Origin: a virus
Direction: 5' to 3' (one strand)
IMG/VR virus record: IMGVR_UViG_3300020312_000093
Coordinates: 1 to 37,960 of that record
Length of the DNA stretch: 37,960 nucleotides
Position numbers and translations under genes: made by a program. Positions 29,360 to 36,794 of this stretch are shown here, in pieces (the first letter of the stretch is position 1; each line of letters starts with the position of its first letter). The notes under the pieces were generated by a model. That model worked only from the letters and a program-made list of their open reading frames with translations, did no database searches and had not been told where the DNA came from.

Positions 29360-29388
29360 ATTATACTAGCAAAATGGATTTTTGTCAA
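29360..29388 (-). promoter_or_regulatory. Consensus sigma70 promoter
   Basis: TTGACA (29383-29388), 17-bp spacer, TATAAT (29360-29365): a perfect consensus with optimal spacing. The TGA in the -35 is also the stop codon of the upstream 60-aa gene. It lacks the GGGTACAT element. Confidence 0.75.
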
Positions 29389-29567
29389 TCAGAATCTTTT
29401 TGCATTTGGTCATCGTATTCATTAGACTTCATCTTCTTGACTTTATCTAATTCTTTCTCAATTGCATTCTTCTCTGCAACTAATTCTGCAATACGAACCA
29501 TCAATTCTCTGTTCTGTTTTTCCATTTCACGAACATTACCTTCAAGAATTTGGTAAGTGTTTGGCAT
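29385..29567 (-). CDS. Small coiled-coil protein, 60 aa
   Basis: MPNTYQILEGNVREMEKQNR followed by ELMVRIAELVAEKNAIEKEL and a charged tail: heptads through residues 8-48 predict a coiled coil. It overlaps the 103-aa gene by 26 nt in another frame. No family recognised. Confidence 0.6.
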   Translation of the reverse strand: MPNTYQILEGNVREMEKQNRELMVRIAELVAEKNAIEKELDKVKKMKSNEYDDQMQKDSD

Positions 29568-29853
29568 TTCTTTTATCTCTTACTTTAAGTTGTGCTTGGA
29601 TTATAACCTTCTCTTTCTCTGTAAAAACATCGATAGATTTAGGCCCCCAGACTGTTCCAAATCTCGTAAGTTTATCACATGCAGATAACATATTATTCCA
29701 TACATCATCTTCTGCACAACCCTTCCGATCTTTCTCGAACAGTTTACGACTAAACCTTAATGATTTGGTCTTATTCTTTTCTGCATATTCAGCTATTTCC
29801 CTGCCGATTTCTGCCAGTTTTAACTCTCCCTCAGTCATATCATAATATCCCAT
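29542..29853 (-). CDS. Hypothetical protein, 103 aa
   Basis: Helical and charged (KLAEIGREIAEYAEKNKTKS, KLFEKDRKGCAEDDVWNNML, VFTEKEKVIIQAQLKVRDKR). CAAGGAG lies 8 nt before the ATG, and an early-type promoter with GGGTACAT stands 35 nt upstream, so it is the first gene of an early unit. Function unknown. Confidence 0.7.
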   Translation of the reverse strand: MGYYDMTEGELKLAEIGREIAEYAEKNKTKSLRFSRKLFEKDRKGCAEDDVWNNMLSACDKLTRFGTVWGPKSIDVFTEKEKVIIQAQLKVRDKRNAKHLPNS

Positions 29854-29887
29854 TATATACTCCTTGAGTTAATTATAAATTGTTACC

Positions 29888-29917
29888 ATTATACAAGAAT
29901 ATGTACCCTACAGTCAA
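29888..29917 (-). promoter_or_regulatory. Early-type promoter with GGGTACAT spacer element
   Basis: TTGACT (29912-29917), 18-bp spacer, TATAAT (29888-29893). The spacer has TAGGGTACAT (29901-29910 on the minus strand), 1 bp from -35 and 7 bp from -10, the same geometry as at 11854 and 37528. The TGA of the -35 is the stop codon of the upstream 144-aa gene. Confidence 0.8.
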
Positions 29918-30348
29918 TTGTTTTCTGGAAACAAAGGAACAACCTTTGCACCTTTTTGTCTCTGTAGTTCTTCTTCATCTTGTTTTTTAATTTCTTCAAT
30001 ATCTTCTTCTAATTCTGAGGGAACTGGATAACCGAAATTTTGTAATAGTTCCTTGATATGTTGTGGTTCCATAAAGAGTTTATCAATACTGTCTTCATCT
30101 TGCCATTCAGTAAAGATATCTTCATTAGACTCTTGCATTATGGATTGTCTTGTTCTTAGGTAGGTATCACTGATAAGTGATAAATGTGTGATTGCTTTAT
30201 ATAATGACAACCAATTAGGATTTATATCCAATGGGTCGAGGTCTGGGTCGTCTGCATATGCAACTGATATCTTCTGAAACCAACCATCGTTTTGGGTTAT
30301 GACAAGAGCAAGATCACCCTTGTTCATCTTTAAAATGTGTTCTGTCAT
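29914..30348 (-). CDS. Hypothetical protein, 144 aa
   Basis: An acidic, helical protein with DGWFQKISVAYADDPDLDPL and a C-terminal run of Glu/Lys (LEEDIEEIKKQDEEELQRQK). It overlaps the end of the 259-aa gene by one base. No family recognised. Confidence 0.7.
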   Translation of the reverse strand: MTEHILKMNKGDLALVITQNDGWFQKISVAYADDPDLDPLDINPNWLSLYKAITHLSLISDTYLRTRQSIMQESNEDIFTEWQDEDSIDKLFMEPQHIKELLQNFGYPVPSELEEDIEEIKKQDEEELQRQKGAKVVPLFPENN

Positions 30349-31127
30349 TAACTTGCTAATGGATGTCCACTTGGGTAGACTGTTGAATTTGGAATTGTTC
30401 CATCTTTATTGGTAGAATATTTGTCTTCATTCCATACACCATTTCTAGATAAATGTGCATATCCATTTCTATTCCACCAGTCTTCTAATTTGGTAACTTG
30501 TTCTAAACTACCACCAGTTACCATTTCATATTGTATTTTCATGTTCATAGATGATATTAGGAAACCATCTGCACATGATTGTTTTTGGGTTAACCTTCCT
30601 GCCTGATACTCTCTTAGATAGTCGTCTGCATATCTCCAGTAGACAGTTACTTTTGTTGAACCATCACCTTGTTTTTCAAACTCTTTCCAAGATGGGTTTA
30701 CAACTCCAGTTCTAACACTCCAGTTAACTGCAGCCATATGGCCTGGGTCAAATGTCTCTGATTCTGGCCCTGCATTTTCAGCAACATTGTTTGCATCTGC
30801 AATTCTTGTTGCTTCGTCTCTACCATCTGTCCTTGTTGCACCTTTAGCACTACCATCATGGAATGTCCATGAATCACCATGAATTGAATTCTCATTGTGG
30901 TCTGGCCATTCTGCATCAGATGGTGAAATTTGAGCTGCACCCTGTCGAGTATCAGTTAAAGTAAATGTACCAGCAGATGGATCGAGAATTCCATTAGGTG
31001 CAGTTGCATCATCATCTGCCCTTTGTGTTAAAATTTTATCTAGAACAGTATAATCTGAACCAGACCTTAATGCCATATGTTTAGTAAATACTACTTCTGC
31101 ATCATCTTTCCAACTTGGTGCTGCCAT
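30348..31127 (-). CDS. Hypothetical protein, probably structural, 259 aa
   Basis: Reads like a secreted or virion protein: Asp-, Gly-, Thr- and Ser-rich (ILDPSAGTFTLTDTRQGAAQ, DSWTFHDGSAKGATRTDG) with ratio of aromatic residues high in WRYADDYLREYQAG and LEDWWNRNGYAHLSRNG. The N-terminus MAAPSWKDDAEVVFTKHMAL has no signal peptide. It follows the 138-aa and 107-aa genes in one run with gaps of 3 nt. I know no family. Confidence 0.65.
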   Translation of the reverse strand: MAAPSWKDDAEVVFTKHMALRSGSDYTVLDKILTQRADDDATAPNGILDPSAGTFTLTDTRQGAAQISPSDAEWPDHNENSIHGDSWTFHDGSAKGATRTDGRDEATRIADANNVAENAGPESETFDPGHMAAVNWSVRTGVVNPSWKEFEKQGDGSTKVTVYWRYADDYLREYQAGRLTQKQSCADGFLISSMNMKIQYEMVTGGSLEQVTKLEDWWNRNGYAHLSRNGVWNEDKYSTNKDGTIPNSTVYPSGHPLAS

Positions 31128-31130
31128 TTT

Positions 31131-31547
31131 TTAACCCCTTGTTACTTTTTTAACTCTATCAATCTGTTGATTGATAATTGCCTTTCTGTTAGGCCAATAG
31201 ATGTATTCTTTATCCTCATTCTCCATAAGTTTGTAGAGTAGTGGTAGGATAAGTTCTTCTGCTTCTGCAAGACTTGATTTCAATTTACTAACTGCAACAT
31301 CTGTTGAACTACCGATGTTTGATTTTGCATCTTCTAGTTCATCAAGTGCAGATGAGACCACTTTAGTAAGTACATCTACCTTACTATCAAGTTCCTCAAT
31401 TTGTTTTACATTCACAGCACTCTTAGATGACTCTGCAACTTGTTTAAGGTCTTCTGCAATCTTCTCTTGAATTGCAGCTGCTTCACCAGTCTTAGTTACT
31501 AGTTCATCTTGGTCTACTGCGGTAAAACCGAAATCTAAATCTGCCAT
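31131..31547 (-). CDS. Coiled-coil protein of T4-like marine phages, 138 aa
   Basis: MADLDFGFTAVDQDEL then a long helical region (25-100) and LILPLLYKLMENEDKEYIYW, PNRKAIINQQIDRVKKV at the end. I have seen the WPNRKxxI-x-x-QIxK ending in marine T4-like phages, with no known function. It is between the 107-aa and 259-aa genes with tight spacing. Confidence 0.7.
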   Translation of the reverse strand: MADLDFGFTAVDQDELVTKTGEAAAIQEKIAEDLKQVAESSKSAVNVKQIEELDSKVDVLTKVVSSALDELEDAKSNIGSSTDVAVSKLKSSLAEAEELILPLLYKLMENEDKEYIYWPNRKAIINQQIDRVKKVTRG

Positions 31548-31550
31548 TTA

Positions 31551-31874
31551 TTATTTCCTCTTAGGTTTTCTATTTGCCTTAGGTACATCTTTCTCATCGT
31601 CTTCCTCTGCTACTGTGTCGCCCTCTTCTGGGGTCGCCTCTTCAAAGGAAGCACCACCAAACTGTTCAGTATTGGTTGCACCTTGAGCCTGTTGTATCAA
31701 TTGACTCTGATGTTGGGATTCTGCAAGAACCTTATCTCTGAGATTACCTATTGCAGTAAACTCTTCTGCCTTGAATGCACCCCTATTAGCAGCAGTGTCA
31801 ATAATTGCAATCATAGATGTAAAATCTTGAAGATTTATAAATCTTAGTTGCATCGCATTTTGCTGTTCAGCCAT
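31551..31874 (-). CDS. Hypothetical protein with acidic and basic tail, 107 aa
   Basis: A helical N-terminus (LRFINLQDFTSMIAIIDTAA, FTAIGNLRDKVLAESQHQSQ) is followed by a low-complexity acidic part (EEATPEEGDTVAEEDDEKD) and a basic end KANRKPKRK. TGGAGTTATT ribosome site. It shares 8 nt with the 37-aa gene. Possibly a scaffolding or assembly factor, judged only from composition. Confidence 0.65.
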   Translation of the reverse strand: MAEQQNAMQLRFINLQDFTSMIAIIDTAANRGAFKAEEFTAIGNLRDKVLAESQHQSQLIQQAQGATNTEQFGGASFEEATPEEGDTVAEEDDEKDVPKANRKPKRK

Positions 31875-31980
31875 AATAACTCCATTCTAAATGTGGTGGA
31901 TACTGGAATAGTTTTGTACCCACTCTTAAATGATTAATTGACTCCTTACTATCCCAACTGGTTAAAGTTAATACCTTCAT
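31867..31980 (-). CDS. Short ORF, 37 aa
   Basis: MKVLTLTSWDSKESINHLRV followed by GTKLFQYPPHLEWSYYG: well-mixed, protein-like composition, overlapping the next gene by 8 nt. An AAGGGGG about 16 nt upstream is too distant to be a normal ribosome site, and the start could be a GTG or TTG further up. The 31981-32062 stretch before it holds nothing I recognise. Confidence 0.4.
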   Translation of the reverse strand: MKVLTLTSWDSKESINHLRVGTKLFQYPPHLEWSYYG

Positions 31981-32062
31981 AACGACAGTTAAGATCACCC
32001 CCTTATCTTTCAAGTTGGTTTTTCAGTCCTCACTCACTCATTCTAAAAATTACCCCATCACC

Positions 32063-32368
32063 CTAAAAAGGGCCAGATGGGAATCTACTTATTGGATTAG
32101 GACTTGTACTTCCTACATCCACCTTTTTCTCTACTGGAACTTCCCAGTCTGGATTGGCACATGACCAACCTCTGCCTGGCACTTTCCAAGTAGAAGAATT
32201 CTTATCGTATAAAAATTCAATTACCTCATCATTCTTTGGATCAAATAATTTTACTAGACCATAGATTGGGTCAAAGTGTCTTACTTCTGCAATGGTACTA
32301 ACACCATCCCTATCATAAGTTACACTTCTCTCTAAATCTGTTACACCTAGTTTATTTGTTGAATCCAT
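32063..32368 (-). CDS. Hypothetical late protein, 101 aa
   Basis: SVTYDRDGVSTIAEVRHFDP, IYGLVKLFDPKNDEVIEFLY and a WKVPGRGW element suggest a small beta-sandwich; the end is Pro/Ser-rich (GSTSPNPISRFPSGPF). TATAAATA lies exactly 5 nt before its ATG and there is no ribosome site, so its mRNA should be leaderless. No family recognised. Confidence 0.7.
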   Translation of the reverse strand: MDSTNKLGVTDLERSVTYDRDGVSTIAEVRHFDPIYGLVKLFDPKNDEVIEFLYDKNSSTWKVPGRGWSCANPDWEVPVEKKVDVGSTSPNPISRFPSGPF

Positions 32369-32373
32369 AGTAG

Positions 32374-32381
32374 TATTTATA
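32374..32381 (-). promoter_or_regulatory. Late promoter TATAAATA, leaderless
   Basis: TATAAATA, CTACT, then the ATG at 32368. The predicted +1 is the A of the start codon. The box overlaps no coding sequence but touches the stop of the gene at 32383. Confidence 0.75.
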
Positions 32382-32382
32382 C

Positions 32383-33123
32383 TTATTGAGGTGTTAGATT
32401 GAACCCAGCAGCCTCACAAACTTCTTTTGTGATGTTCTTAAATGGCATTTTCTTTTGTCTAATTTCATTTAAGAATTCTGCTTCTGATGTTTCCAAAGAC
32501 CTTAGAGTATCCAAGAATATCTCTTCTCTCTTAGCAGGTTTTGCTTGTGAACGACCACCTTCTACCCAATACTGCATTCTTTTATAAACACGAATGAGTC
32601 TTTCTGGTGCCATATCCATAGCACCTGCTGGTGTATCTGGGTCTCCGATTACAAAATTATCTGGTAATCCTTCTGGTAAAGTGAACACAACTCTATCATC
32701 AAATGCAGCCTTTAAACAATAAACTACATCTGCCCTTTCAGTAAACTTAGATAGTTGTGCAACTTGGTCTTTCTTACCTCTTAATGAGTTAACACCCTTA
32801 AGTATTTCTACAACACTTGGGTTTCTAGGTAAAGTATCAGCAGTCCATTTCTTAGGTGCAGACGATTTCTTAGGTTCTTCAACCTTGTCTGGGCCCTTAA
32901 GAACTTTCTCTTTGGTAGAACCTTTTTCAATTGGTTCTATAACTGGTGAACCATTTCCATCATAACCGAAGTCCTCTTCTTTGATTCCATTAGAACTCTC
33001 ATCGAGTTGTTCAATCATTTCTTGAGCAGCAGCCATTTGATCACCAATATCTACTTTTTTCTGTTTTTCTAAAGTTTTTTTGTTTAAGGAACCTTTAGGT
33101 CGTCCCCTTCCTCTTTTCGCCAT
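32383..33123 (-). CDS. DUF6433-like protein with AT-hook N-terminus, 246 aa
   Basis: I chose the ATG at 33123 (MAKRGRGRPKGSLNKK) over the TTG two codons upstream because CGGAG lies 10 nt before it. Residues 4-10 (RGRGRPKGS) are a textbook AT-hook that binds the minor groove of AT-rich DNA. After a Lys/Glu/Pro-rich linker, the C-terminal half (FTERADVVYCLKAAFDDRVV, FTLPEGLPDN, RVYKRMQYWVEGG) resembles the DUF6433 family of marine T4-like phages. It follows RNase H closely. A DNA-binding accessory role in replication or packaging is inferred. Confidence 0.7.
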   Translation of the reverse strand: MAKRGRGRPKGSLNKKTLEKQKKVDIGDQMAAAQEMIEQLDESSNGIKEEDFGYDGNGSPVIEPIEKGSTKEKVLKGPDKVEEPKKSSAPKKWTADTLPRNPSVVEILKGVNSLRGKKDQVAQLSKFTERADVVYCLKAAFDDRVVFTLPEGLPDNFVIGDPDTPAGAMDMAPERLIRVYKRMQYWVEGGRSQAKPAKREEIFLDTLRSLETSEAEFLNEIRQKKMPFKNITKEVCEAAGFNLTPQ

Positions 33124-33125
33124 AA

Positions 33126-33971
33126 TCAAAAATCTCCGATATGTTCTTGCAATTCCATTAACCTATTCTTAATAAAGTAGTTGAGTAGACCACTTCTTGG
33201 TTTTGGATTAAAGTTCTCAAACTCTTCCAGAATTGCATCTTTATATTGTTTAGGTATATAGGTGAGATCAATAAGTGTTCTATTTCTCTGGAAGTTTCTT
33301 TCTACCTCACTGTCTTTTTCAACCAGTGGGTCTAATAAGATACCTCTTTTCTTTTTAGAAATAGGTCTCTGCCTAATACCTTCTACTATACAATCATCTT
33401 GACTTAAAACATTAGGAACTCCATCCCCTTTGTCTCCACTTATAATGTGGTTTGCAAGATATTCTGTTGCCTCATTATTATTTAGTGTGATAGTTTTTCT
33501 TGTTATTGGTGAATACTGATTGACTTTCTTGTATCTCTGTAACTGTTGAAAGTCTTTATCACCACTAACTATCATAATGTTCTCAGAGTCCCCATATCGT
33601 TCACAGAGAACCCCTATAACATCATCCGCTTCACAACCCCATACATTGAGATACTTGTATGGGAAATTGTCTCTCAGTTCGTCTCTAACTTTGTTGAGAC
33701 ACTCAAATACTAGATTCCAATCTAAATCAGATTCGTCTCTACCTTTTTTCCTATGTGCTTTATACAGAGGAAAGAAATCTTTTCTCCAATAATGTATAGA
33801 ATCCGAGCAGAGAACTACTTCTCCAAACTTCTTAGTATATTGTTTTCTATAATTCGCAATTGATTTAAGACAGATATGTCTTACCAAGTCCTCAGAGATT
33901 GGGTCTTTTCCACCCCTAGTCTGAGCCATAAGTGATGCAATCATCACTTGAGTCAAGTCTATTAGTATCAT
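33126..33971 (-). CDS. rnh: RNase H, T4-type 5'-3' exonuclease
   Basis: 281 aa (T4 RNase H has 305). FEN-1 family acidic residues are all in place: ILIDLTQ (Asp5), VVLCSDSIHYWRKDFFPLYK (Asp57; T4 VLCIDNAKSGYWRRDFAYYY), CEADDVIGVL (Glu114, Asp116), IVSGDKDFQQL (Asp138, Asp140) and SGDKGDGVP (Asp180, Asp183). The C-terminal FNPKPRSGLLNYFIKNRL matches T4 YKLPPRGKIYSYFVKAGL. It removes RNA primers with help of gp32. Confidence 0.95.
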   Translation of the reverse strand: MILIDLTQVMIASLMAQTRGGKDPISEDLVRHICLKSIANYRKQYTKKFGEVVLCSDSIHYWRKDFFPLYKAHRKKGRDESDLDWNLVFECLNKVRDELRDNFPYKYLNVWGCEADDVIGVLCERYGDSENIMIVSGDKDFQQLQRYKKVNQYSPITRKTITLNNNEATEYLANHIISGDKGDGVPNVLSQDDCIVEGIRQRPISKKKRGILLDPLVEKDSEVERNFQRNRTLIDLTYIPKQYKDAILEEFENFNPKPRSGLLNYFIKNRLMELQEHIGDF

Positions 33972-35087
33972 TTAATTCACTTTCAATAATATAGTGTGTT
34001 GGTTTATTCTTCCTGTTGGAATGGACGATTTTGTGTTTATTTCATCCATTACTTTACTTAATACTATTTTACCACCTTTCTGTATTCTGTCAAGGAAATA
34101 ATCTGTCTTGTTTCCTATCTTCTTAGTGGTTCCTCTAAAATTCTGTAATGTAGTTCCTTTGATACCAATTCCACCTCTATCCAGTGCAAGGTATCTGGTG
34201 ATTTCTTTTGTCTTGGTGTTGAATGCCCAGAACTCCATAGAACCGACAATCATTGTAGGGTCAAGTGATGTTAGTTGGTAGTCTGCATCACTCCACTTGT
34301 ACTTTAGGTTCTTAGATTGTTGTTCTGCACTGTAAATCTTTTTCTTTCTTGGTTTTCTCTTCGATTTACCATCGGCATATTTCTCTATTGATTCAATAAT
34401 ATCTTCATGAAACTTTTTAAACTTTCTTAATTGTGGTTTAGTTAGGAATGAATATCCTTCTTTAAGTTGTGGGTCAGTACCATCTAATGCTTCTGTAACT
34501 TCTGCAAGATTAGGTCTAAAGATATCTGCAATCTTTAATGCAACTGGCCCAGATACTTTCAAATCTTGTAGATATGCAAATGTGTTAAAATCTGATTTCA
34601 TGTTTGTAGATTCTAATACACAATCTATTGCATAGTCTATCTCACCACTCAATACATTTGCTTTATTCTGTATTCTTTCTTGAATGGATACAAATGGTTT
34701 CTTAGGTTCGTATTTCCTTTTCTCTTTTGTAGTGTTAATCTTTTTAACGATACTATCGATTAATGGTTTAATCTTTTCTTCTACAGTCATACCACCCAAG
34801 TTTGGTGGTTCTGGGAAATCTGGGTCTGTTATACATGGGACTTGTCTTAACTCCATACGAGCAAGACTTGCTGTTGAATTAGGAATGTGGTCTGAATACT
34901 TTCTGACTTTATCAATATACTCTGAATGATACTCATTATGTTTCATCCAGTCTGCCAACCAACCACTTAGTTGTTCTTTTTTAGACATATAAGAGTACCA
35001 TTGAAAACATGCATGGATGTTTCCTTGATAGTTTTCATCTGGTTCTGGCCCATAATGAATTTCGTCTATTGTCTTTTTTCTTCCCAT
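33972..35087 (-). CDS. Hypothetical protein, 371 aa
   Basis: No family recognised. A mostly helical N-terminal half includes YKWSDAD-like tryptophan elements (HACFQWYSYMSKKEQLSGWL, ADWMKHNEYH) and a Lys-rich stretch around 115-135. A Lys/Arg-rich linker (SKRKPRKKKIYSAEQQS) precedes a beta-rich domain: YQLTSLDPTMIVGSMEFWAF, NTKTKEITRYLALDRGGIGI, KGTTLQNFRGTTKK. It starts one base after nothing else and its stop abuts RNase H (33971/33972), so the two are coupled. A nucleic-acid-binding function is suggested only by charge and neighbours. Confidence 0.65.
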   Translation of the reverse strand: MGRKKTIDEIHYGPEPDENYQGNIHACFQWYSYMSKKEQLSGWLADWMKHNEYHSEYIDKVRKYSDHIPNSTASLARMELRQVPCITDPDFPEPPNLGGMTVEEKIKPLIDSIVKKINTTKEKRKYEPKKPFVSIQERIQNKANVLSGEIDYAIDCVLESTNMKSDFNTFAYLQDLKVSGPVALKIADIFRPNLAEVTEALDGTDPQLKEGYSFLTKPQLRKFKKFHEDIIESIEKYADGKSKRKPRKKKIYSAEQQSKNLKYKWSDADYQLTSLDPTMIVGSMEFWAFNTKTKEITRYLALDRGGIGIKGTTLQNFRGTTKKIGNKTDYFLDRIQKGGKIVLSKVMDEINTKSSIPTGRINQHTILLKVN

Positions 35088-35104
35088 AATAAATTAATTA
35101 TTAA

Positions 35105-35716
35105 TTAAGTATCATCTGAATAAAACAGATGGTCTTGGTGAACTGCCACTTGGTGATATACTTCACTCCAAAATGGTTTCACCTTCTTAGAATGATACCA
35201 CAATGCACCCTCTGTATTATCCTTTGGTCTTTTAAAAATAACCGAAGTCGCAAGTGCATGGGATTCATTCCACGCAGTCATTTCATGTTCAAATGGTTCA
35301 TCTGACTTTCCATCGCAGTACCACGAGAACTGACATGAATGTAAATCAATTCTACCACTAGGGTAGTATTTTGTTTGTTTTACAACACCACAAATGGTGT
35401 TAGGGAATCTTGGGTCTTCTACTCTATTCAGAGTAACTTGAGCAACTGCAAGTCTTCCCTCTTTACTTTGATTCCTTGCCTCCCAGTATATATTTTCTGC
35501 AAGGCAACGAATCTCTTCTTCCGAAGCATCCAGAGCAAGTCGTTTAATTTCTTCTTCTCTCCGAATTTTTTCCAATTCTATATGTTCTTCAATTCGATCA
35601 ATTTGTTCTTGTTGAATCTCATTCTCTGTTTTGATATTATGCGTATGTACTATTACTGCAAGAATCAAACCAGCCGTAAACATTACAAGTGCTGGAAATC
35701 TATCTCTCTTATCCAT
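35105..35716 (-). CDS. Cell wall hydrolase, SleB-type, with N-terminal membrane anchor
   Basis: I chose the ATG at 35716 (MDKRDRFPALVMFTAGLILA), with GAGGTG 5 nt upstream. Residues 6-28 form one hydrophobic helix, a signal anchor (possibly SAR type). After a coiled-coil linker (30-58) comes the SleB/CwlJ hydrolase domain: IRCLAENIYWEARNQSKEGR with the catalytic Glu region, LAVAQVTLNRVEDPRFPNTI, CGVVKQ, CQFSWYCDG and ALWYHSKKVKPFW. It should cut peptidoglycan and act as the endolysin, since gp5 has no lysozyme. A GATAAATA box is near 35748. Confidence 0.88.
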   Translation of the reverse strand: MDKRDRFPALVMFTAGLILAVIVHTHNIKTENEIQQEQIDRIEEHIELEKIRREEEIKRLALDASEEEIRCLAENIYWEARNQSKEGRLAVAQVTLNRVEDPRFPNTICGVVKQTKYYPSGRIDLHSCQFSWYCDGKSDEPFEHEMTAWNESHALATSVIFKRPKDNTEGALWYHSKKVKPFWSEVYHQVAVHQDHLFYSDDT

Positions 35717-35765
35717 AGGCACCTCTTTTTTACAGTGTCGAATTTTATTTATCACTTTTAAGATT

Positions 35766-36077
35766 TTAAGATACTATAAAGGTTATCAAATTTTTAACTA
35801 AAAAGAGTAATCCGACCCCATTTAGTATAATTAATGCCCTATCTTTCCATAATAAGGACACTACCAACCATAAGGATACACCCACAATTGATAGAACTAA
35901 ATCGTACATTTCTAACCCTACAACACCTCTTAGGGACATTGCCATCAACACAAATGCAGATGCAATCCATTTAATATACCAGTCTAAAGTATACTTTGGT
36001 GTTGCAGATTTAAAAATCCTTTTTGACTTTAATATTTCTTCTTTCTTAAAGTCTCCTATTTTAACTTCCTTCGTCAT
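35766..36077 (-). CDS. Three-helix membrane protein beside the endolysin, 103 aa
   Basis: Start chosen at ATG 36077 (MTKEVKIGDFKKEEILKSKR), which overlaps the end of the 64-aa gene. Hydrophobic helices: WIASAFVLMAMSLRGVV, YDLVLSIVGVSLWLVVSLLW and IILNGVGLLFLVKNLITFIV. I associate the pattern LDWYIKWIAS...SLRG...DRALIILNGVG with a small membrane protein family of marine T4-like phages (DUF6552-like). Being next to the endolysin, it is a holin or antiholin candidate. Confidence 0.7.
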   Translation of the reverse strand: MTKEVKIGDFKKEEILKSKRIFKSATPKYTLDWYIKWIASAFVLMAMSLRGVVGLEMYDLVLSIVGVSLWLVVSLLWKDRALIILNGVGLLFLVKNLITFIVS

Positions 36078-36255
36078 AAGTCTTAGTCCATGCTGTAAAC
36101 ACTTCCATTGCTCTCTGTTTTGAGAGATTAAACTCATCTTCCAGTACCTTTGGGGCACCAAACATATTCATCAATCCACTTTCACGCAGAATGTCTAGAA
36201 AGATAAAAAACCTTTCATTTTCGGCACCTTTAGATGCCACATTTTCACTTATCAT
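36061..36255 (-). CDS. Small conserved-type protein, 64 aa
   Basis: MISENVASKGAENERFFIFL then DILRESGLMNMFGAPKVLED and EFNLSKQRAMEVFTAWTKTY. The ESGxxNMFGA...L-x-x-EF-L element occurs in small proteins of T4-like marine phages that I recall, function unknown. AGGAGAAG ribosome site. Overlaps both neighbours. Confidence 0.7.
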   Translation of the reverse strand: MISENVASKGAENERFFIFLDILRESGLMNMFGAPKVLEDEFNLSKQRAMEVFTAWTKTYDEGS

Positions 36256-36383
36256 AATTCTTCTCCTAATAAGTTGACTCTTCGTACTCTCTTATTTGAG
36301 AGTTGTTTGTTCTTTTTTGTCTCTTTCCTTGAAAGAGAATTAATAACTTCTTTTTTTGCTCTTGGTACTCTTTTCTTTGTCAT
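36252..36383 (-). CDS. Lys/Arg-rich micro-protein, 43 aa
   Basis: MTKKRVPRAKKEVINSLSRK then ETKKNKQLSNKRVRRVNLLG and EEL. Its ATG overlaps the stop of the 63-aa gene (ATGA) and its stop overlaps the ATG of the 64-aa gene (ATGA). Its end carries the next gene's ribosome site. Highly basic; nucleic-acid binding possible. Confidence 0.6.
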   Translation of the reverse strand: MTKKRVPRAKKEVINSLSRKETKKNKQLSNKRVRRVNLLGEEL

Positions 36384-36571
36384 CTTTTTAGTTTGATAAA
36401 TTTCCTTCGTGCTTTGGAAAACAACTTGGATGGTTTTTTATAAAAGATTTCTTCTTTTGTTCCTGTCTTGATATAACCTACATTCTGATTCTGTTCATTA
36501 AAGATGTAAGTATGATTGGGAACTTTTTGGTTTCCCCAATCTGTTATCTCTTTTAAATATGTTAAACTCAA
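36380..36571 (-). CDS. Hypothetical protein with TTG start, 63 aa
   Basis: Starts TTG at 36571 and reads MSLTYLKEITDWGNQKVPNH then TYIFNEQNQNVGYIKTGTKE; a basic end SKARRKFIKLKR. No other start is available in frame. The TTG overlaps the stop of the 29-aa gene (TTGA). It looks like a small beta-domain with basic tail. Function unknown. Confidence 0.6.
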   Translation of the reverse strand: MSLTYLKEITDWGNQKVPNHTYIFNEQNQNVGYIKTGTKEEIFYKKPSKLFSKARRKFIKLKR

Positions 36572-36657
36572 AATATACCTAATGCGATTAATAGGATAAG
36601 GATGAATTCATCGATTATCATTATTCCTACAAAAATCTTTACTAATAATAATTTCAT
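36568..36657 (-). CDS. 29-aa membrane peptide
   Basis: MKLLLVKIFVGIMIIDEFIL followed by ILLIALGIF: almost entirely hydrophobic with one Asp-Glu pair in the middle. GGAGTAGAGAT ribosome site. Overlaps the TTG-start gene. Likely a single-pass membrane micro-protein. Confidence 0.5.
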   Translation of the reverse strand: MKLLLVKIFVGIMIIDEFILILLIALGIF

Positions 36658-36676
36658 ATCTCTACTCCAAAATGGT

Positions 36677-36787
36677 GAGAATTGCATGTCGATTGATGAT
36701 AGGGAAGGAGAGAGTTAAACCCATCTGTCAACCAGCACCTTTAGGAAATAATCCAATTTACATCTGCCATGTTGACATGCAATTCTC
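36677..36787. repeat. Perfect 14-bp inverted repeat with 83-nt loop
   Basis: GAGAATTGCATGTC (36677-36690) and GACATGCAATTCTC (36774-36787) are perfect reverse complements. Extra wobble and A-T pairs extend the stem on both sides. It fills the noncoding gap between the 66-aa and 29-aa genes. No T-run follows, so it is not an ordinary terminator. Confidence 0.8.
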
Positions 36788-36794
36788 GTAACTG

